Source: an uncultured Opitutia bacterium
GTDB taxonomy: Bacteria; Verrucomicrobiota; Verrucomicrobiia; Opitutales; Opitutaceae
NCBI GenBank assembly: GCA_903900845.1
Contig: CAIUOU010000150.1
Span: forward strand, 1 to 47,123
Length of the DNA stretch: 47,123 bases
Direction: 5' to 3'
The position numbers and the translations under genes are program-made. The notes beneath the pieces are model-generated. The model saw only the letters and a program-made list of their open reading frames with translations, did not search any database and was not told the origin of the DNA. Positions 1 to 8,928 of this stretch are shown in pieces (the stretch's first letter is position 1; each line of letters starts with the position of its first letter).

Positions 1-99
1 CTCGTCGGCGACCTCCGGGATGAGGCGACCTTTGCCTTCGTCTCCGAAGGAAATGCCGACGTCGGCGATCAGCTGACTGGTGAAGGGGATCAGGGACAT
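1..99 (-). CDS. purA: Adenylosuccinate synthetase, N-terminal fragment (cut by window edge)
   Basis: Read leftwards from the ATG at 99, the frame gives 33 residues beginning [15 protein letters not shown] and containing [17 protein letters not shown] is the N-terminal IMP/GTP-binding signature of adenylosuccinate synthetase, the enzyme joining IMP and aspartate with GTP in cytoplasmic AMP synthesis. The rest of the gene lies beyond the left edge, so length and later motifs cannot be checked. The usual WGDEGKGK is SFGDEGKGR here, so it may be a divergent subgroup. There is no obvious Shine-Dalgarno sequence. Family identification rests on this one motif and its N-terminal position. Confidence 0.72.
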   Translation of the reverse strand, partial: MSLIPFTSQLIADVGISFGDEGKGRLIPEVADE

Positions 100-424
100 G
101 GTTGCCGGATGCAACCGGGCTCCGCATGCAACCCCGTTGCCGCGAAGGGAAAACGCGACGCCGCGGGCGAGGGCAATAGCAAAGGCGGCGCGCGGCGAGG
201 GATGAGGAAAAGCGGACGGGAGTACGGCCAACCGTGCGGAGCGAATCGTGCTCCCTCCGTTAATTCCCGAATAAGAAGTTGCCCACGGAAAACGCGGAAG
301 ATTCCGAAGCTTACCGGCTTTGCCCTTGGGGTAGCCGCGGACCATGTTGTGATTCGGACGGCCGAAGGCATGACTGAACCGCCCCGCGTGTTTCACCACG
401 GATTTCGGCGGTCGCGCCGGCGAC
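100..424. other. Intergenic region, 325 bp, no gene
   Basis: This stretch lies between the 3' end of the AsmA-like gene and the 5' end of purA, both on the minus strand. The open frames across it look like random GC-rich frames without family features. It holds a short hairpin near 237-254 (GGAGC/GCTCC) and, at its left-gene-distal end, a degenerate interspersed repeat. The purA promoter should be here, but no convincing -35/-10 pair was found. Confidence 0.6.
331..407 (+). repeat. Degenerate interspersed repeat, copy 1
   Basis: This segment shares an ordered series of blocks with 8099-8205: GTAGCCGCGG, then ACGGCCGAAGGC, CTGAA, CGCC, CCGCGT and TTTCAC. The blocks are separated by differing lengths, so this is a diverged rather than exact repeat. 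No coding capacity or terminal repeats are visible. It resembles the non-coding interspersed repeats common in Verrucomicrobia genomes, but that family assignment is inference. Confidence 0.5.
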
Positions 425-3400
425 TCAGCGCAGCAGACCGCCCAGGCCCGCGCGCGCGATGATCTGCCAGAGGTTGGTCGTCACGCCGGAGGCGGTGCCG
501 CCGATGGTGAACGCGTCGCCCATCGTCGCGTAGCCCTTGTCGTCGAGCTCGCCGGAGAGCACGCGCGCCTCATTGAGGAGTTGCTGCAGGTAGCCTTTGC
601 CGCCCAGACGAAACTCGAACTGCAGCGGCCACAGCTCGAAGCCCTTGCCTTCCACGTACGTCACTCGCCCCTTGCCGGCGAGACGGGTGGTCGGCGAAAG
701 AAACTCGATGGTGTTCACATTGAGGTTCAGCGCGGCGTCGCGCTCCAATTTCACTGTCAGGCCGTCGAACTTCATTTCCTCCAGCTCGCGGCCGAGTTGG
801 CTCACCCCGCCCGCCGCGGCGGCCACGCGCTGCCCGCCGCCCGCCAGTGCGCCGGCGAGGCCGATCAACGCTGTGGCGGTGGTCACCGTCTCGCCTTTGC
901 GTCCCAGCGCGCGGAGCACGCCTTTGCTCCCCGTGACCTCGAAGCTGCCATAGGTGCGCTCGAGCAGGTGACCGGCGTTCAATCCGTTCCCCGCCAGCTT
1001 GGCGGCGACTTTGACCGTGGTCTCCAGCATCGGCTTTCCCTGGGGCGTCGCGGCCCGCAGAACCTCGCCGATCGCTATGCCCGTGATGTCGACGAGCCCC
1101 GTGAGCGCGTACGGTTGCGGCTGCACCGCGTTGAACGTGACGGCTGTGGCCAGCTTGAAGGGCTGGTCGCGGAAGCTGCCCTCGAGTCCGTCAAGGGATA
1201 GCCGTGAATCGGTGATCGTCGCGGCTCCCTTGATCGCTCGGATGGTGTAATCCTTGCCGTAGAGCACGCGCTTGAGGTCGACCTCGGCGCGCCCGGTGAG
1301 GCCCGACCAGAAGGGTTTCGTGTCGCGGGCGGGGCCCGCCGGCTTGGCGGGAGTGGTGGCCGCGGGGGCGCTGCGTCCGCCGGGGGCAGGCAAGGCGGGG
1401 GGGCGGTTCGGGCCGGCGGCCGGCGTGGTTTCGTTCGCGGGAGCGAGGCCGGAAAGGGCCTGCAAATCATCCACGACGAGATTGGCGCTCGTGAGGCGGC
1501 CTTTGAACGCGAGGCTCTTCTGGTCGGCGCCGCGGCCGAAGCTGCCTTCGACGAGCAAGTCGGACTTCCGCCCGCCCGCGGTGACGGTGAGGGGAGCCTT
1601 GAGGCTGCCATCCCCGTTCTCCTTCAGCGCCGCGGTCAACGAAAGGTCGACGTCGCCGAGTTCGCGCGGCGCGGTGCGGGTCGCGAGCGCGCGGGCGGAC
1701 ACGACCGCCGAGGCGTTGAGATGCTTGTCCGCCGTGACATCGAAGGTGGCCGTCACGCGGCCGCGGCCCAGATTGGCCAGACCGGTGAGCGCAGGTTGCC
1801 GCAGCAGGGCGCCGGCGTCGGCCTCCAGTTTCCCCTTGGCCGACACGGCCGGAGGTTTGGCGGCGGTCTTGAGTTCCCCGGCGGCCTTGAGGTTGAGCAA
1901 CGGGGTTTCGCCCTGCCGGATCTCGAGGGTGCCGATCTCATAGGAAAGCACGCCCTGCCGCAGCTGCGCCGCAAGCGCGGCGGTGAGATCGGCGCCCTGC
2001 ACCAGCGGCTTGCCGTCGAGGCTCGCGGTCACTCCGCGCAGCACGAGCGGTTCGGTGATGCGCAGCGCCACATCCTCCTTGGAGCGTAACGTCACTTCGA
2101 GCGCGGTCCCCGCGAACTCCCCGGCGATTTTAGAACCCGCGACGTAGGGCTCGGCCCATGCGAGCGGCACCGCGCCCATACGCACGCGGGCGGTTGGAGC
2201 GTCCGGTTTCTCCGAAGTGATCGCGCCGGACTTGGTCTCGGCGCGCAGGCCTTGCAGCAACTCCACCGCCGCAAGCAGCCGGTCGCCGTCGCGATTGATC
2301 ACGGCCTTCGCTTGGGTGAGCTGGAGGGTATCGGCCTCATGCCGTCCGTCGGCCTGGAGGTCGACGGTCAGCGGGCCGGGATCAAAGGCGAGGAAGGGCT
2401 TCGCGAGCGTCACCAGTTTGGCCTGCAGTTTGGCGCCGAAGCGCGCGGTGGGTTTCGTGGCAAGGCCCGCGATATCCGCGCTCGCCTCGCCCGACATGCT
2501 GTCGCCGGTGGTCATCGAGAGCTTCAGGTCGGCGAGCCGCGCGGTCAGCCGGGTCGGGGTGTAGTCGATGGCCGGGGCGACCGACAGGGTTATATTTTCG
2601 AGCAGCGCCTTTCCGGTCCCGTCGCGCACGGTCAGCCCGGCGAGCGTGAGCGGCGTGGTGGATCGCAGCCTCACGCGGCTGCCGTCGGGCTCGCCCTCGA
2701 TCGCAAGGGAAACGGAAAGGGTCCCGCTTTCGATCCTCATCGGGGCGAGCGACGGCTGCGCCCAGGCAACCGGGACCGCCTCGAGTGTGAGCCGGGCCGC
2801 CTCGGCGCCCGGGTTCGGGAGCGATACTTGGCGATCCGTGAGCCGGTAGACCGCCTTCTGCAGCAGCTTGATACCGGCGAAGGTACGGCCGTTGGCGTCG
2901 GCCACGTCCACGGAGAACGCGCGGATTTCCGCGATCCCCTCGGCCACGGCGCCGTCGAAGCTGGATTTGACACCGATTGCGCCAATTGCCCCGAGGGCGG
3001 GCGAGAGTTTGCCGAGTTCGGCCACGCGAGCCTCGAGGTTGCCGTTCGCCGCGGCCGCGCCCGCCGCCGGCTTCACCGAGTACTTGCCGCTGCCCGAAGC
3101 CGCCACCTCGGGCAGACCGAAACCAGCCAGCAGCGCGGCAAGCTGTTCGCTGCGCAGGGCGATCTCCCAATTACCCGCCACTTCCCGCGCCGCGGCGGTG
3201 AAGCGCGCCTTGGTCGAGACCAATTGCTCGCTCTTGCCGTTTCTGAGCAATGAAAGGGCGGCCGTGTAATCCTCATCCCCGCCGGATCCGCGGGCGACGC
3301 GTCCGGTGAGCTTCACCGTGTCGGCGGGAATGCCCGCGCCCTTCGCGGCTGCTTCCGCCTCGAGGTCAGCGGCCTCGATGGCGCGCCCCGTGCCGATGGT

Positions 3401-4096
3401 CACGGTCAGCGTGCCGGAAGATTTCACGGCTGTGACGGTGGCATCCTTGCGCGCGTCGGCGTAGTCGATCTTCCACTCCAGCCGGCCCTTCGCGCCGGTC
3501 TTCAGGTCCTCGCCCCGGAGTTCAAAGCTGGTCCGCTGCCCGTCGGGCAGCAGGGCGTTTCCGGCGGCGGAAAGGCGCCGGACCCGCAGATCGACCGGCA
3601 GCTGGGCCGCCTTCAGCAAACCCTCGAATTCAGCGGGTTTTTCCCCGCCGGGCTTGGCGGTTGCGCCGGATTTCGCCGCGGCGCGCTGTTCCGTGCCGGC
3701 GGCTTTACCGGCGTCGCCGCGGCTGGAGCCTTGCGGGGCGGGTGACTTGCCCGGCGCGGCGGCCGGGGCGGACCGCAGATCGACGGCGATGCCCTTCACG
3801 TCGATCTCGTCGAAGTCGATCATTCCGCCGGAAAGATAAGCCCACGCGGAGTAGCGGGCGGAGACCTCGCCAACTTCGAGCGCGAGACCGGGTTGCTTCA
3901 GCTTAACCCCGCGGACCGTGGCGGAGGACAAACCCGCCGCGACCTCGCCGACCTCGAGATCGAGGCCGGGCTGGCCCGCGAGGGCCTTGCGCACGGCCCA
4001 GGTCTGGAAACCCGAGCTGAGCGCCACCGCGCCGGCGATGACGACCAGCGCGAGCAATGAACCGAGGGCTATGACGACGATCTTCGCGGCTTTCAT
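425..4096 (-). CDS. Large AsmA-like inner-membrane-anchored protein
   Basis: The predicted protein has 1223 residues starting [19 protein letters not shown] at the ATG at 4096; a further in-frame start at 4138 would add 14 residues. Residues 5-27 form one hydrophobic membrane segment. The rest is a long series of beta-rich repeats rich in Ala, Leu, Thr and Gly, typical of the AsmA superfamily, whose members bridge the periplasm and are implicated in phospholipid transport or outer-membrane homeostasis. Two Ala/Pro/Lys-rich linkers interrupt it, near residues 110-160 and 880-925. The C-terminal 250 residues ([19 protein letters not shown] onwards) look most like the AsmA C-terminal domain. It stands alone between purA and the sulfatase operon. 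Specific function is unknown. Confidence 0.7.
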   Translation of the reverse strand: MKAAKIVVIALGSLLALVVIAGAVALSSGFQTWAVRKALAGQPGLDLEVGEVAAGLSSATVRGVKLKQPGLALEVGEVSARYSAWAYLSGGMIDFDEIDVKGIAVDLRSAPAAAPGKSPAPQGSSRGDAGKAAGTEQRAAAKSGATAKPGGEKPAEFEGLLKAAQLPVDLRVRRLSAAGNALLPDGQRTSFELRGEDLKTGAKGRLEWKIDYADARKDATVTAVKSSGTLTVTIGTGRAIEAADLEAEAAAKGAGIPADTVKLTGRVARGSGGDEDYTAALSLLRNGKSEQLVSTKARFTAAAREVAGNWEIALRSEQLAALLAGFGLPEVAASGSGKYSVKPAAGAAAANGNLEARVAELGKLSPALGAIGAIGVKSSFDGAVAEGIAEIRAFSVDVADANGRTFAGIKLLQKAVYRLTDRQVSLPNPGAEAARLTLEAVPVAWAQPSLAPMRIESGTLSVSLAIEGEPDGSRVRLRSTTPLTLAGLTVRDGTGKALLENITLSVAPAIDYTPTRLTARLADLKLSMTTGDSMSGEASADIAGLATKPTARFGAKLQAKLVTLAKPFLAFDPGPLTVDLQADGRHEADTLQLTQAKAVINRDGDRLLAAVELLQGLRAETKSGAITSEKPDAPTARVRMGAVPLAWAEPYVAGSKIAGEFAGTALEVTLRSKEDVALRITEPLVLRGVTASLDGKPLVQGADLTAALAAQLRQGVLSYEIGTLEIRQGETPLLNLKAAGELKTAAKPPAVSAKGKLEADAGALLRQPALTGLANLGRGRVTATFDVTADKHLNASAVVSARALATRTAPRELGDVDLSLTAALKENGDGSLKAPLTVTAGGRKSDLLVEGSFGRGADQKSLAFKGRLTSANLVVDDLQALSGLAPANETTPAAGPNRPPALPAPGGRSAPAATTPAKPAGPARDTKPFWSGLTGRAEVDLKRVLYGKDYTIRAIKGAATITDSRLSLDGLEGSFRDQPFKLATAVTFNAVQPQPYALTGLVDITGIAIGEVLRAATPQGKPMLETTVKVAAKLAGNGLNAGHLLERTYGSFEVTGSKGVLRALGRKGETVTTATALIGLAGALAGGGQRVAAAAGGVSQLGRELEEMKFDGLTVKLERDAALNLNVNTIEFLSPTTRLAGKGRVTYVEGKGFELWPLQFEFRLGGKGYLQQLLNEARVLSGELDDKGYATMGDAFTIGGTASGVTTNLWQIIARAGLGGLLR

Positions 4097-4247
4097 GGAT
4101 AAACTGACACCAGTCCTCCCAACCGGTTGCCCCGACAAGTGAAAATCCCGCCTCCTCCCGAGTTTCGCGGATTACCTGATCCATAAGTCTTGTTCCGCGC
4201 CGCCCGCTCCTGGGGCGCGGGCTGCGGATCCCTCCGTGGAGCCTACG

Positions 4248-5594
4248 TCACTTGCCCGCGGCGGGGCCCTGCCACGGGACGGTACCACCGCGCTGGATAT
4301 GCAGCGCGAGGCGGGACTGGAGCTCGCGCGCGACGCGCTGGTTCTGCGCGAACACGTTGGTCTTCTCCTGCGGGTCCTCGCGGAGGTTGTACAGTTCGAG
4401 CGGGGAATAGGGAGTGTTCTGCAGCAGCTTCCAGTCGCCGCGGACCAGCGCGTGGTAATCGCGCCCGCCGTACTGCGGACCGCCCTCGCGGCGCACGAAG
4501 TAGAGCTCGCGCTCGGCGGCCGGAGGTGGCGCCCCGCGCAGGATCGGCAACAGGCTGACCGCGTCGGTGTCCGCCGGGACCGGACGGCCGGCGCCATCGA
4601 GGCAGGTGGCGAAAAGGTCGAAGACCTGGCCGGCGTATGCGCTTTCCGTGCCGGGCTTGGCCACGCCGGGCCAGCGAACGATTAAGGGCACGCGCAGACC
4701 GCCGTCGTAGTGGCTCTGTTTTCCGTCGCGCCACGGTTCGTTGAGGTTGGCGTGTTGCAGTGATCCGCCGTTGTCCGAGCTGAACGCGACCATCGTGTTC
4801 CCTTCGAGGCCGGTCTCGCGAAGCGTCGCCAGGACGCGTCCGATGCCGTCGTCCATGTGCTCCACCAGCGCGACCGTGGCTGCGCGCGCGGCCGTCAGGC
4901 CCGGGTTCCGCTCCTTCACACGGGCGAGCCAGTCGGCGGGCGGCTCGATGGGGGAGTGAGGGGCGTTGTAGGCGAGATACAGGAAGAAGGGCTGGCGGTC
5001 TGCGGCACGCGCGCGGAGCTGGTCGCATGCCCAGTCCGTGAAGAGATCGGTGGCGTGGCCCTGTGGGGTGATCACGGCGCGGTCGCGCCGGAGGTAGTTG
5101 TTCCCGTGGCGCAGGTGTTTCGTGTAGCTGTCCATCATGTCGCCGAGGAAGCCGTGGAAAAAGTCGAAGCCGCGTTCGTTGGGCGTGTTCGGTGCCTCCA
5201 AGCCGAGATGCCATTTGCCGATCACCGAGGTGTGATAGCCGGCCGGCCGCAGAAGATCTCCCAGGGTGGGGATGCCCGGAGCGAGATAACCCCAGGAGTT
5301 GGCGGGAGCAGTCCGGATCACACCGGGCACTCCCACCCGGTCCGGAAATCGACCGGTGAGCAGGGCCGCGCGGGAGGGAGAGCACACGGTGCAGTTGGAG
5401 CGCATCGCGGTGAAGCGCATGCCCCCGGCCGCGAGGCGGTCGAGATGAGGTGTGCGCGAGTCCGCTTCCTTCCGGTATGAACCTAGATCGGCGTACCCGA
5501 GGTCGTCGGCGAGGATGATGATGAAGTTCGGCCGCTGGGCGGAGGCCGGCAGGCAGATGGCGGCGACGAGGGTGAACAGGATGGGTAGGCGCAT
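4248..5594 (-). CDS. Secreted arylsulfatase-type sulfatase (S1 family)
   Basis: This 448-residue protein has a Sec signal peptide at about residues 1-19, ending in PASA before QRPNF. It carries the type I sulfatase features: metal-binding ADDLG (29-33), the formylglycine motif C71-S-P-S-R and IGKWHLG. SSDNGG further on supplies the second metal site. It should hydrolyse a sulfate ester in the periplasm or outside the cell after Cys71 is converted to formylglycine. The substrate cannot be read from sequence. It is the last gene of a minus-strand run, 45 bp after the PfkB kinase, which is preceded by an MFS transporter. That context suggests uptake and phosphorylation of the sugar released by desulfation. 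Confidence 0.93.
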   Translation of the reverse strand: MRLPILFTLVAAICLPASAQRPNFIIILADDLGYADLGSYRKEADSRTPHLDRLAAGGMRFTAMRSNCTVCSPSRAALLTGRFPDRVGVPGVIRTAPANSWGYLAPGIPTLGDLLRPAGYHTSVIGKWHLGLEAPNTPNERGFDFFHGFLGDMMDSYTKHLRHGNNYLRRDRAVITPQGHATDLFTDWACDQLRARAADRQPFFLYLAYNAPHSPIEPPADWLARVKERNPGLTAARAATVALVEHMDDGIGRVLATLRETGLEGNTMVAFSSDNGGSLQHANLNEPWRDGKQSHYDGGLRVPLIVRWPGVAKPGTESAYAGQVFDLFATCLDGAGRPVPADTDAVSLLPILRGAPPPAAERELYFVRREGGPQYGGRDYHALVRGDWKLLQNTPYSPLELYNLREDPQEKTNVFAQNQRVARELQSRLALHIQRGGTVPWQGPAAGK

Positions 5595-5639
5595 GGCGGA
5601 ATGACCGTTGATAAGCAGGGCAGAGGATGAGGCCGTCTC

Positions 5640-6515
5640 TCAGGCCGCGGGCTCGGGGAACTCCGCGATCCCGGGATGGGCGGCGTTGGCGGCGGCATAC
5701 GGCAGGGCGCGGCGCACGGCGGAGTCAAGCGTGTCGCCCCGTTGGTACAGCGCGGCGAGCACGCAGGCGAACAGGACGTCGCCGGAGCCGGTCGGGGAGA
5801 CCTCGGTGACCTGCGGCGGTGGGAAAGTGCGTTCGCCGTCGGCATCGCGGACGCGCACCGGGCCCGGGCCATCGGTCAAGATCCAGCGTGTCCGTTGCGG
5901 GGCGAATTCCGGGTGCGACGGTTCCGGCAGACCCGCGAGTTCCTGCGCGTTGATTTTCACGAGATCCGGCCCGAGCGTGACGAGATCGGCCAGCGGGGTC
6001 CCGTAGGTGTCGACCGCGAGGATGCCGCGGCGCACCCAGCGGGCGATCGTGTCCCGCAAAGGCTGGAGCGCGGGTGTAGCCCAGCCGGGCAGGCTGCCGC
6101 AAACGGCGAGCACGGTGCCGGCGGGCTGGGCTTCAAGGAAGGCCGCGCACGCGGCGGCCGCCGCCGCGTCGGGCGGGACATCGGGCCCGAGGAAGGTCGT
6201 CTCTGGACGGTTGGTGGTCCGCACCACGGTTCCGACGCGAGTCGATCCGCCCGTGCGGAACAGCCGGTGGTGGAAGCCGCGGGCTTGGAGCCAAGCCTCG
6301 CACTCGTCGCCGGTGGCGCCGCCGGCGAAGCCCAGCGCGACGTGGGGCGCGCCGAGGCGCCGGAGCATCCGCGCGACGTTGATGCCCTTGCCGCCGACCT
6401 GGAACGATTCCGTGCGCGCGCGCTGCGTGCGGCCGGGCTCCCAGGCCTCGAAGTCCAGGGTGCGCTCCGCGAGGAGGTTGCCGGTGAGCGTGAGGATCAG
6501 CGGGGCGGGATTCAT
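5640..6515 (-). CDS. PfkB-family sugar (phosphate) kinase, 1-phosphofructokinase-like
   Basis: The start ATG at 6515 gives 291 residues beginning MNPAPLILTLTGNLLAERTL. It overlaps the upstream transporter stop in an ATGA, which supports this start over longer upstream frames. PfkB features include the N-terminal GGKGINVARML substrate-binding motif near residue 40 and the C-terminal SPTGSGDVLFA signature with the catalytic Asp. The protein is closest in layout to the FruK/LacC subgroup, which phosphorylates fructose-1-phosphate or tagatose-6-phosphate with ATP, but ribokinase-like substrates are possible. Its coupling to an MFS importer instead of a PTS hints at a free sugar substrate. The sulfatase follows 45 bp downstream. 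Confidence 0.85.
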   Translation of the reverse strand: MNPAPLILTLTGNLLAERTLDFEAWEPGRTQRARTESFQVGGKGINVARMLRRLGAPHVALGFAGGATGDECEAWLQARGFHHRLFRTGGSTRVGTVVRTTNRPETTFLGPDVPPDAAAAAACAAFLEAQPAGTVLAVCGSLPGWATPALQPLRDTIARWVRRGILAVDTYGTPLADLVTLGPDLVKINAQELAGLPEPSHPEFAPQRTRWILTDGPGPVRVRDADGERTFPPPQVTEVSPTGSGDVLFACVLAALYQRGDTLDSAVRRALPYAAANAAHPGIAEFPEPAA

Positions 6516-7915
6516 CGCGGGTCGCGTTGAGCGCGGTAAAACACGTGGTTCACGAGGAAGCCGAGACCGAAGATACCGCTGAGCGTGCGGATGTTGCGCA
6601 TCGCGCCGAACACCATCGTGAGCGGACTGGCGCGCGGTTCGCGCACGCGCAACAGCAGCGCGCAGCCGAGGAGGGCGAGCGCGGGTTGGACGAGAAAGCA
6701 CACGTGATGAACCGCGAATGGATCTGACCACCGCGCGAGCGCCCAGGTGAGGACAAAACCGCCGGTCACCGGAGCGACGGCCGCGAACAGCGACGTGACG
6801 GCAAGGTTGAGCCCGATGGCGAGATTACGCGCCTCAAGGGGCAGCAGGCGCAGCAGCAGGGTGAACTGGCCGAGGATGAAGCCCGCCCCCGTCGCGCCTC
6901 CCCAGATCCACATCGCGTAGAGCAGGTTGCGGTTCTCGACCGTGAGGAAGCACCAGGCGAAGTTTTGCACCTGCCAGAGGATGAGCGAGACCGCCATCAC
7001 GGGCCGGTTGCCGAAGCGGTCGAGCAGGTGGCCCCACGCCGGCAGGGAGAGCGCGCCGCTCAATTGCGCCAGTGTGGCGAGCAGGCCGACGTCGAACGCC
7101 GACAGTTCGAGCTGCTCGAACATGAACACATGGTAAAACGGGCCGAAGCAATTGGCGGCGAACGACCACACCGCGCCGAACGCGATGAAGACAAGCAGCG
7201 AGCGCGCCGCTAGCACCAGCCGCAGTTGGTCGCCAAGCGCGCTCGGCTCCGGAGGCGGGGCGCGCCGCGCGCGGGTCGGGCTGATCCATTGCCAGCGGAG
7301 CGAGAACACGCGCATGACGCACGCCCCGGCGATCAGCGCCTGGAAGACGGGGATCGCGTAGTCCCACTTCGCCAGCGACCAGCCGGCGACGAGCATGAAG
7401 ACCAGCGTGGAGAACTGCAGTGTGCCGTTGCGGCGGCCGAAGTACTTCCCGCGGATGCGGTACGGCACCCATTCCTGGATCCAGGCGTTCCATGACACGC
7501 CCGCCACCGCGCCGAAGCAGCTGGTGACAAGGAACCAGACCGAGAGCCAGATTCCGGCCGCTCCCGCTTCGCCACGCGGGATAAACGGCAGCATCACACC
7601 AAGCACCGCCCAGCTGGCGAGGTGCAGCACCGCGGCGCCGACGCAGATCACCTTGGGCGGACGCCAGCGCGCGAGGAGCCCCGCGATGAAGATCTGGAGG
7701 AAGTTGCCGAGGAAAGGCAGCGCGCTGATCAGTCCGATGGTGGTCTTCGGCAGGTCGTAGGCCTTGGCGACCAGCGCGGTCATGAAGACGTTCACCGGCA
7801 GCGACATCGTCACGATGGGCATCGCCATCACTCCCTCCGCCGTGCACAGCCGCAGCGACCGCAGGAGGTCGGCTTTGTGCTGTTGGGCGTTGGCGCGCGA
7901 GGTGGCGGCGTTCAC
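6512..7915 (-). CDS. MFS transporter
   Basis: The predicted integral membrane protein has about 12 hydrophobic segments and a typical major facilitator length of 467 residues. I chose the GTG at 7915 (VNAATSRANAQQHKADLLRSL) because the 35 residues upstream of it in the same frame look random and overlap a repeat region. MFS features include RGKYFGRRNG in the loop after the early helices and WGHLLDRFGNRPVM in the second half. The gene is translationally coupled (ATGA) to the PfkB kinase, and a sulfatase follows. It is probably a proton-driven sugar importer supplying the kinase. The actual substrate is unknown, and the start is less certain than the family. Confidence 0.85.
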   Translation of the reverse strand: MNAATSRANAQQHKADLLRSLRLCTAEGVMAMPIVTMSLPVNVFMTALVAKAYDLPKTTIGLISALPFLGNFLQIFIAGLLARWRPPKVICVGAAVLHLASWAVLGVMLPFIPRGEAGAAGIWLSVWFLVTSCFGAVAGVSWNAWIQEWVPYRIRGKYFGRRNGTLQFSTLVFMLVAGWSLAKWDYAIPVFQALIAGACVMRVFSLRWQWISPTRARRAPPPEPSALGDQLRLVLAARSLLVFIAFGAVWSFAANCFGPFYHVFMFEQLELSAFDVGLLATLAQLSGALSLPAWGHLLDRFGNRPVMAVSLILWQVQNFAWCFLTVENRNLLYAMWIWGGATGAGFILGQFTLLLRLLPLEARNLAIGLNLAVTSLFAAVAPVTGGFVLTWALARWSDPFAVHHVCFLVQPALALLGCALLLRVREPRASPLTMVFGAMRNIRTLSGIFGLGFLVNHVFYRAQRDPR

Positions 7916-8052
7916 GCCGGCTTGGTGCGTCAACCGTGCTGGACCGGCAAGGGCAATTGGCCCGGACCGGTTGCGGAGTGCCGGGGCTGCACTGCAGGAT
8001 TTGCCCTCGAGCCCGTCCACTTGCGTCGGCCTGAAAGTCTCTGGTTTGGAGC

Positions 8053-8205
8053 AACCACGGATGGACTCGGATTAACACGGATTCAGCCCGGCTCGGGTGT
8101 AGCCGCGGCTGCCAGTCGCGGATCATGAGGAGGGCCCGACGGCCGAAGGCGTTGCTGAATCGCCTCCGCGTTCTTGACCGCGTATTTCACAGATAGCGCG
8201 GATAG
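8053..8205 (+). repeat. Degenerate interspersed repeat, copy 2
   Basis: The segment contains AACCACGGAT, GATTAACACGGATT and TTTCACAGATAGCGCGGAT, a style of degenerate 'cacggat' repeat. Its middle part (8099 onwards) shares GTAGCCGCGG, GACGGCCGAAGGC, CTGAA, CGCC and CCGCGT in order with copy 1 at 331-407. A 16-base stretch at 8096-8111 (GGTGTAGCCGCGGCTG) also occurs exactly at 16051-16066. It occupies most of the gene-free interval 7916-8335 between the divergent transporter and glycosylase remnant. No transposase or terminal inverted repeats are visible. Confidence 0.5.
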
Positions 8206-8335
8206 GTCAGAGCGGCGTCCGGCGTTTTGGAAAGAACGGAGGGAGCGAGTGATTTTAAATAAAAAGGTCTGGAGGGTCGCGAAGGCGGTGGCGGGTATTC
8301 CGCGGGAACTGCGCGGTTCCGAAACTCGCGGCACG

Positions 8336-8928
8336 GTGCTCCGCTTGTCCCTGCCGGTAGTTTCACCCGCCTACCTCCAGCGCCGCGCCACGGTCGCGCA
8401 GGCGCGCTGGCTGCTGGGCAAGCACCTCGTATGGCGGCACGTCGAAGGCCGCAGGGAGGCGCGTGTCATCACCGAGACGGAGGCCTTCGACGGTGAGCGT
8501 GACCTCGCGTGTCACGCCCGCGTTGGCCGTACCTCCCGAACTGAGGTCATGTATGCGGCTGGGGGAGTGTGGTACGTCTACCTGTGCTATGGCGTGCACG
8601 AGATGTTGAACCTCGTGGTCGGCCCGGCCGACTGGCCTGCGGCGTTGCTGAAAGACTCCGCGGTTTCGGGGGCGTTTCCGGTCCGGGGTGGGGGACTCGG
8701 GCCCTCGGCATCGGACGCCATCTGAATCGCGCGGCCGCGTGCGACCCACGCTCCGGGAGGTGGATTGAGGACCGGGGCGTTCGAGTTGCACCGCCAACCA
8801 TCGTGGCGGGACGGCGCGTGGACGTTAAGTTCGCCGGACTGGTTTGGGCGGCGAAGCCGTGGCGCTTCAGGCCGAACTCTGGTCCGCGAGGTGGGCCTGC
8901 GCAGCCGCTAGGACGAATTCGGGGCTGA
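8336..8928 (+). pseudogene. Frameshifted DNA-3-methyladenine glycosylase (AAG/MPG family)
   Basis: One frame (start about 8336, GTG or the nearby TTG at 8345) encodes the N-terminal two thirds of an alkyladenine DNA glycosylase. It includes ITETEAFDGERDLACHAR with the catalytic Glu and GRTSRTEVMYAAGG, followed by VYLCYGVHEMLNLV. That frame then runs into unrelated sequence and stops at 8725. The family's C-terminal part appears in the next frame as SGPGWGTRALGIGRHLNR and IEDRGVRVAP, then WAAKPWRFR, ending at the stop at 8928. About 15 residues normally found between these parts (the RALEP...MRERR region) are missing. An internal deletion that also shifts frame, near 8650-8670, explains this. 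The base excision repair function is probably lost. The 3' end overlaps the convergent glycosyltransferase gene. Confidence 0.82.

Noticed and set aside
4200-4232. GCCCG...CGGGC hairpin after the first sulfatase
   Set aside because: Only five pairs and no T-run; too weak to call a terminator.
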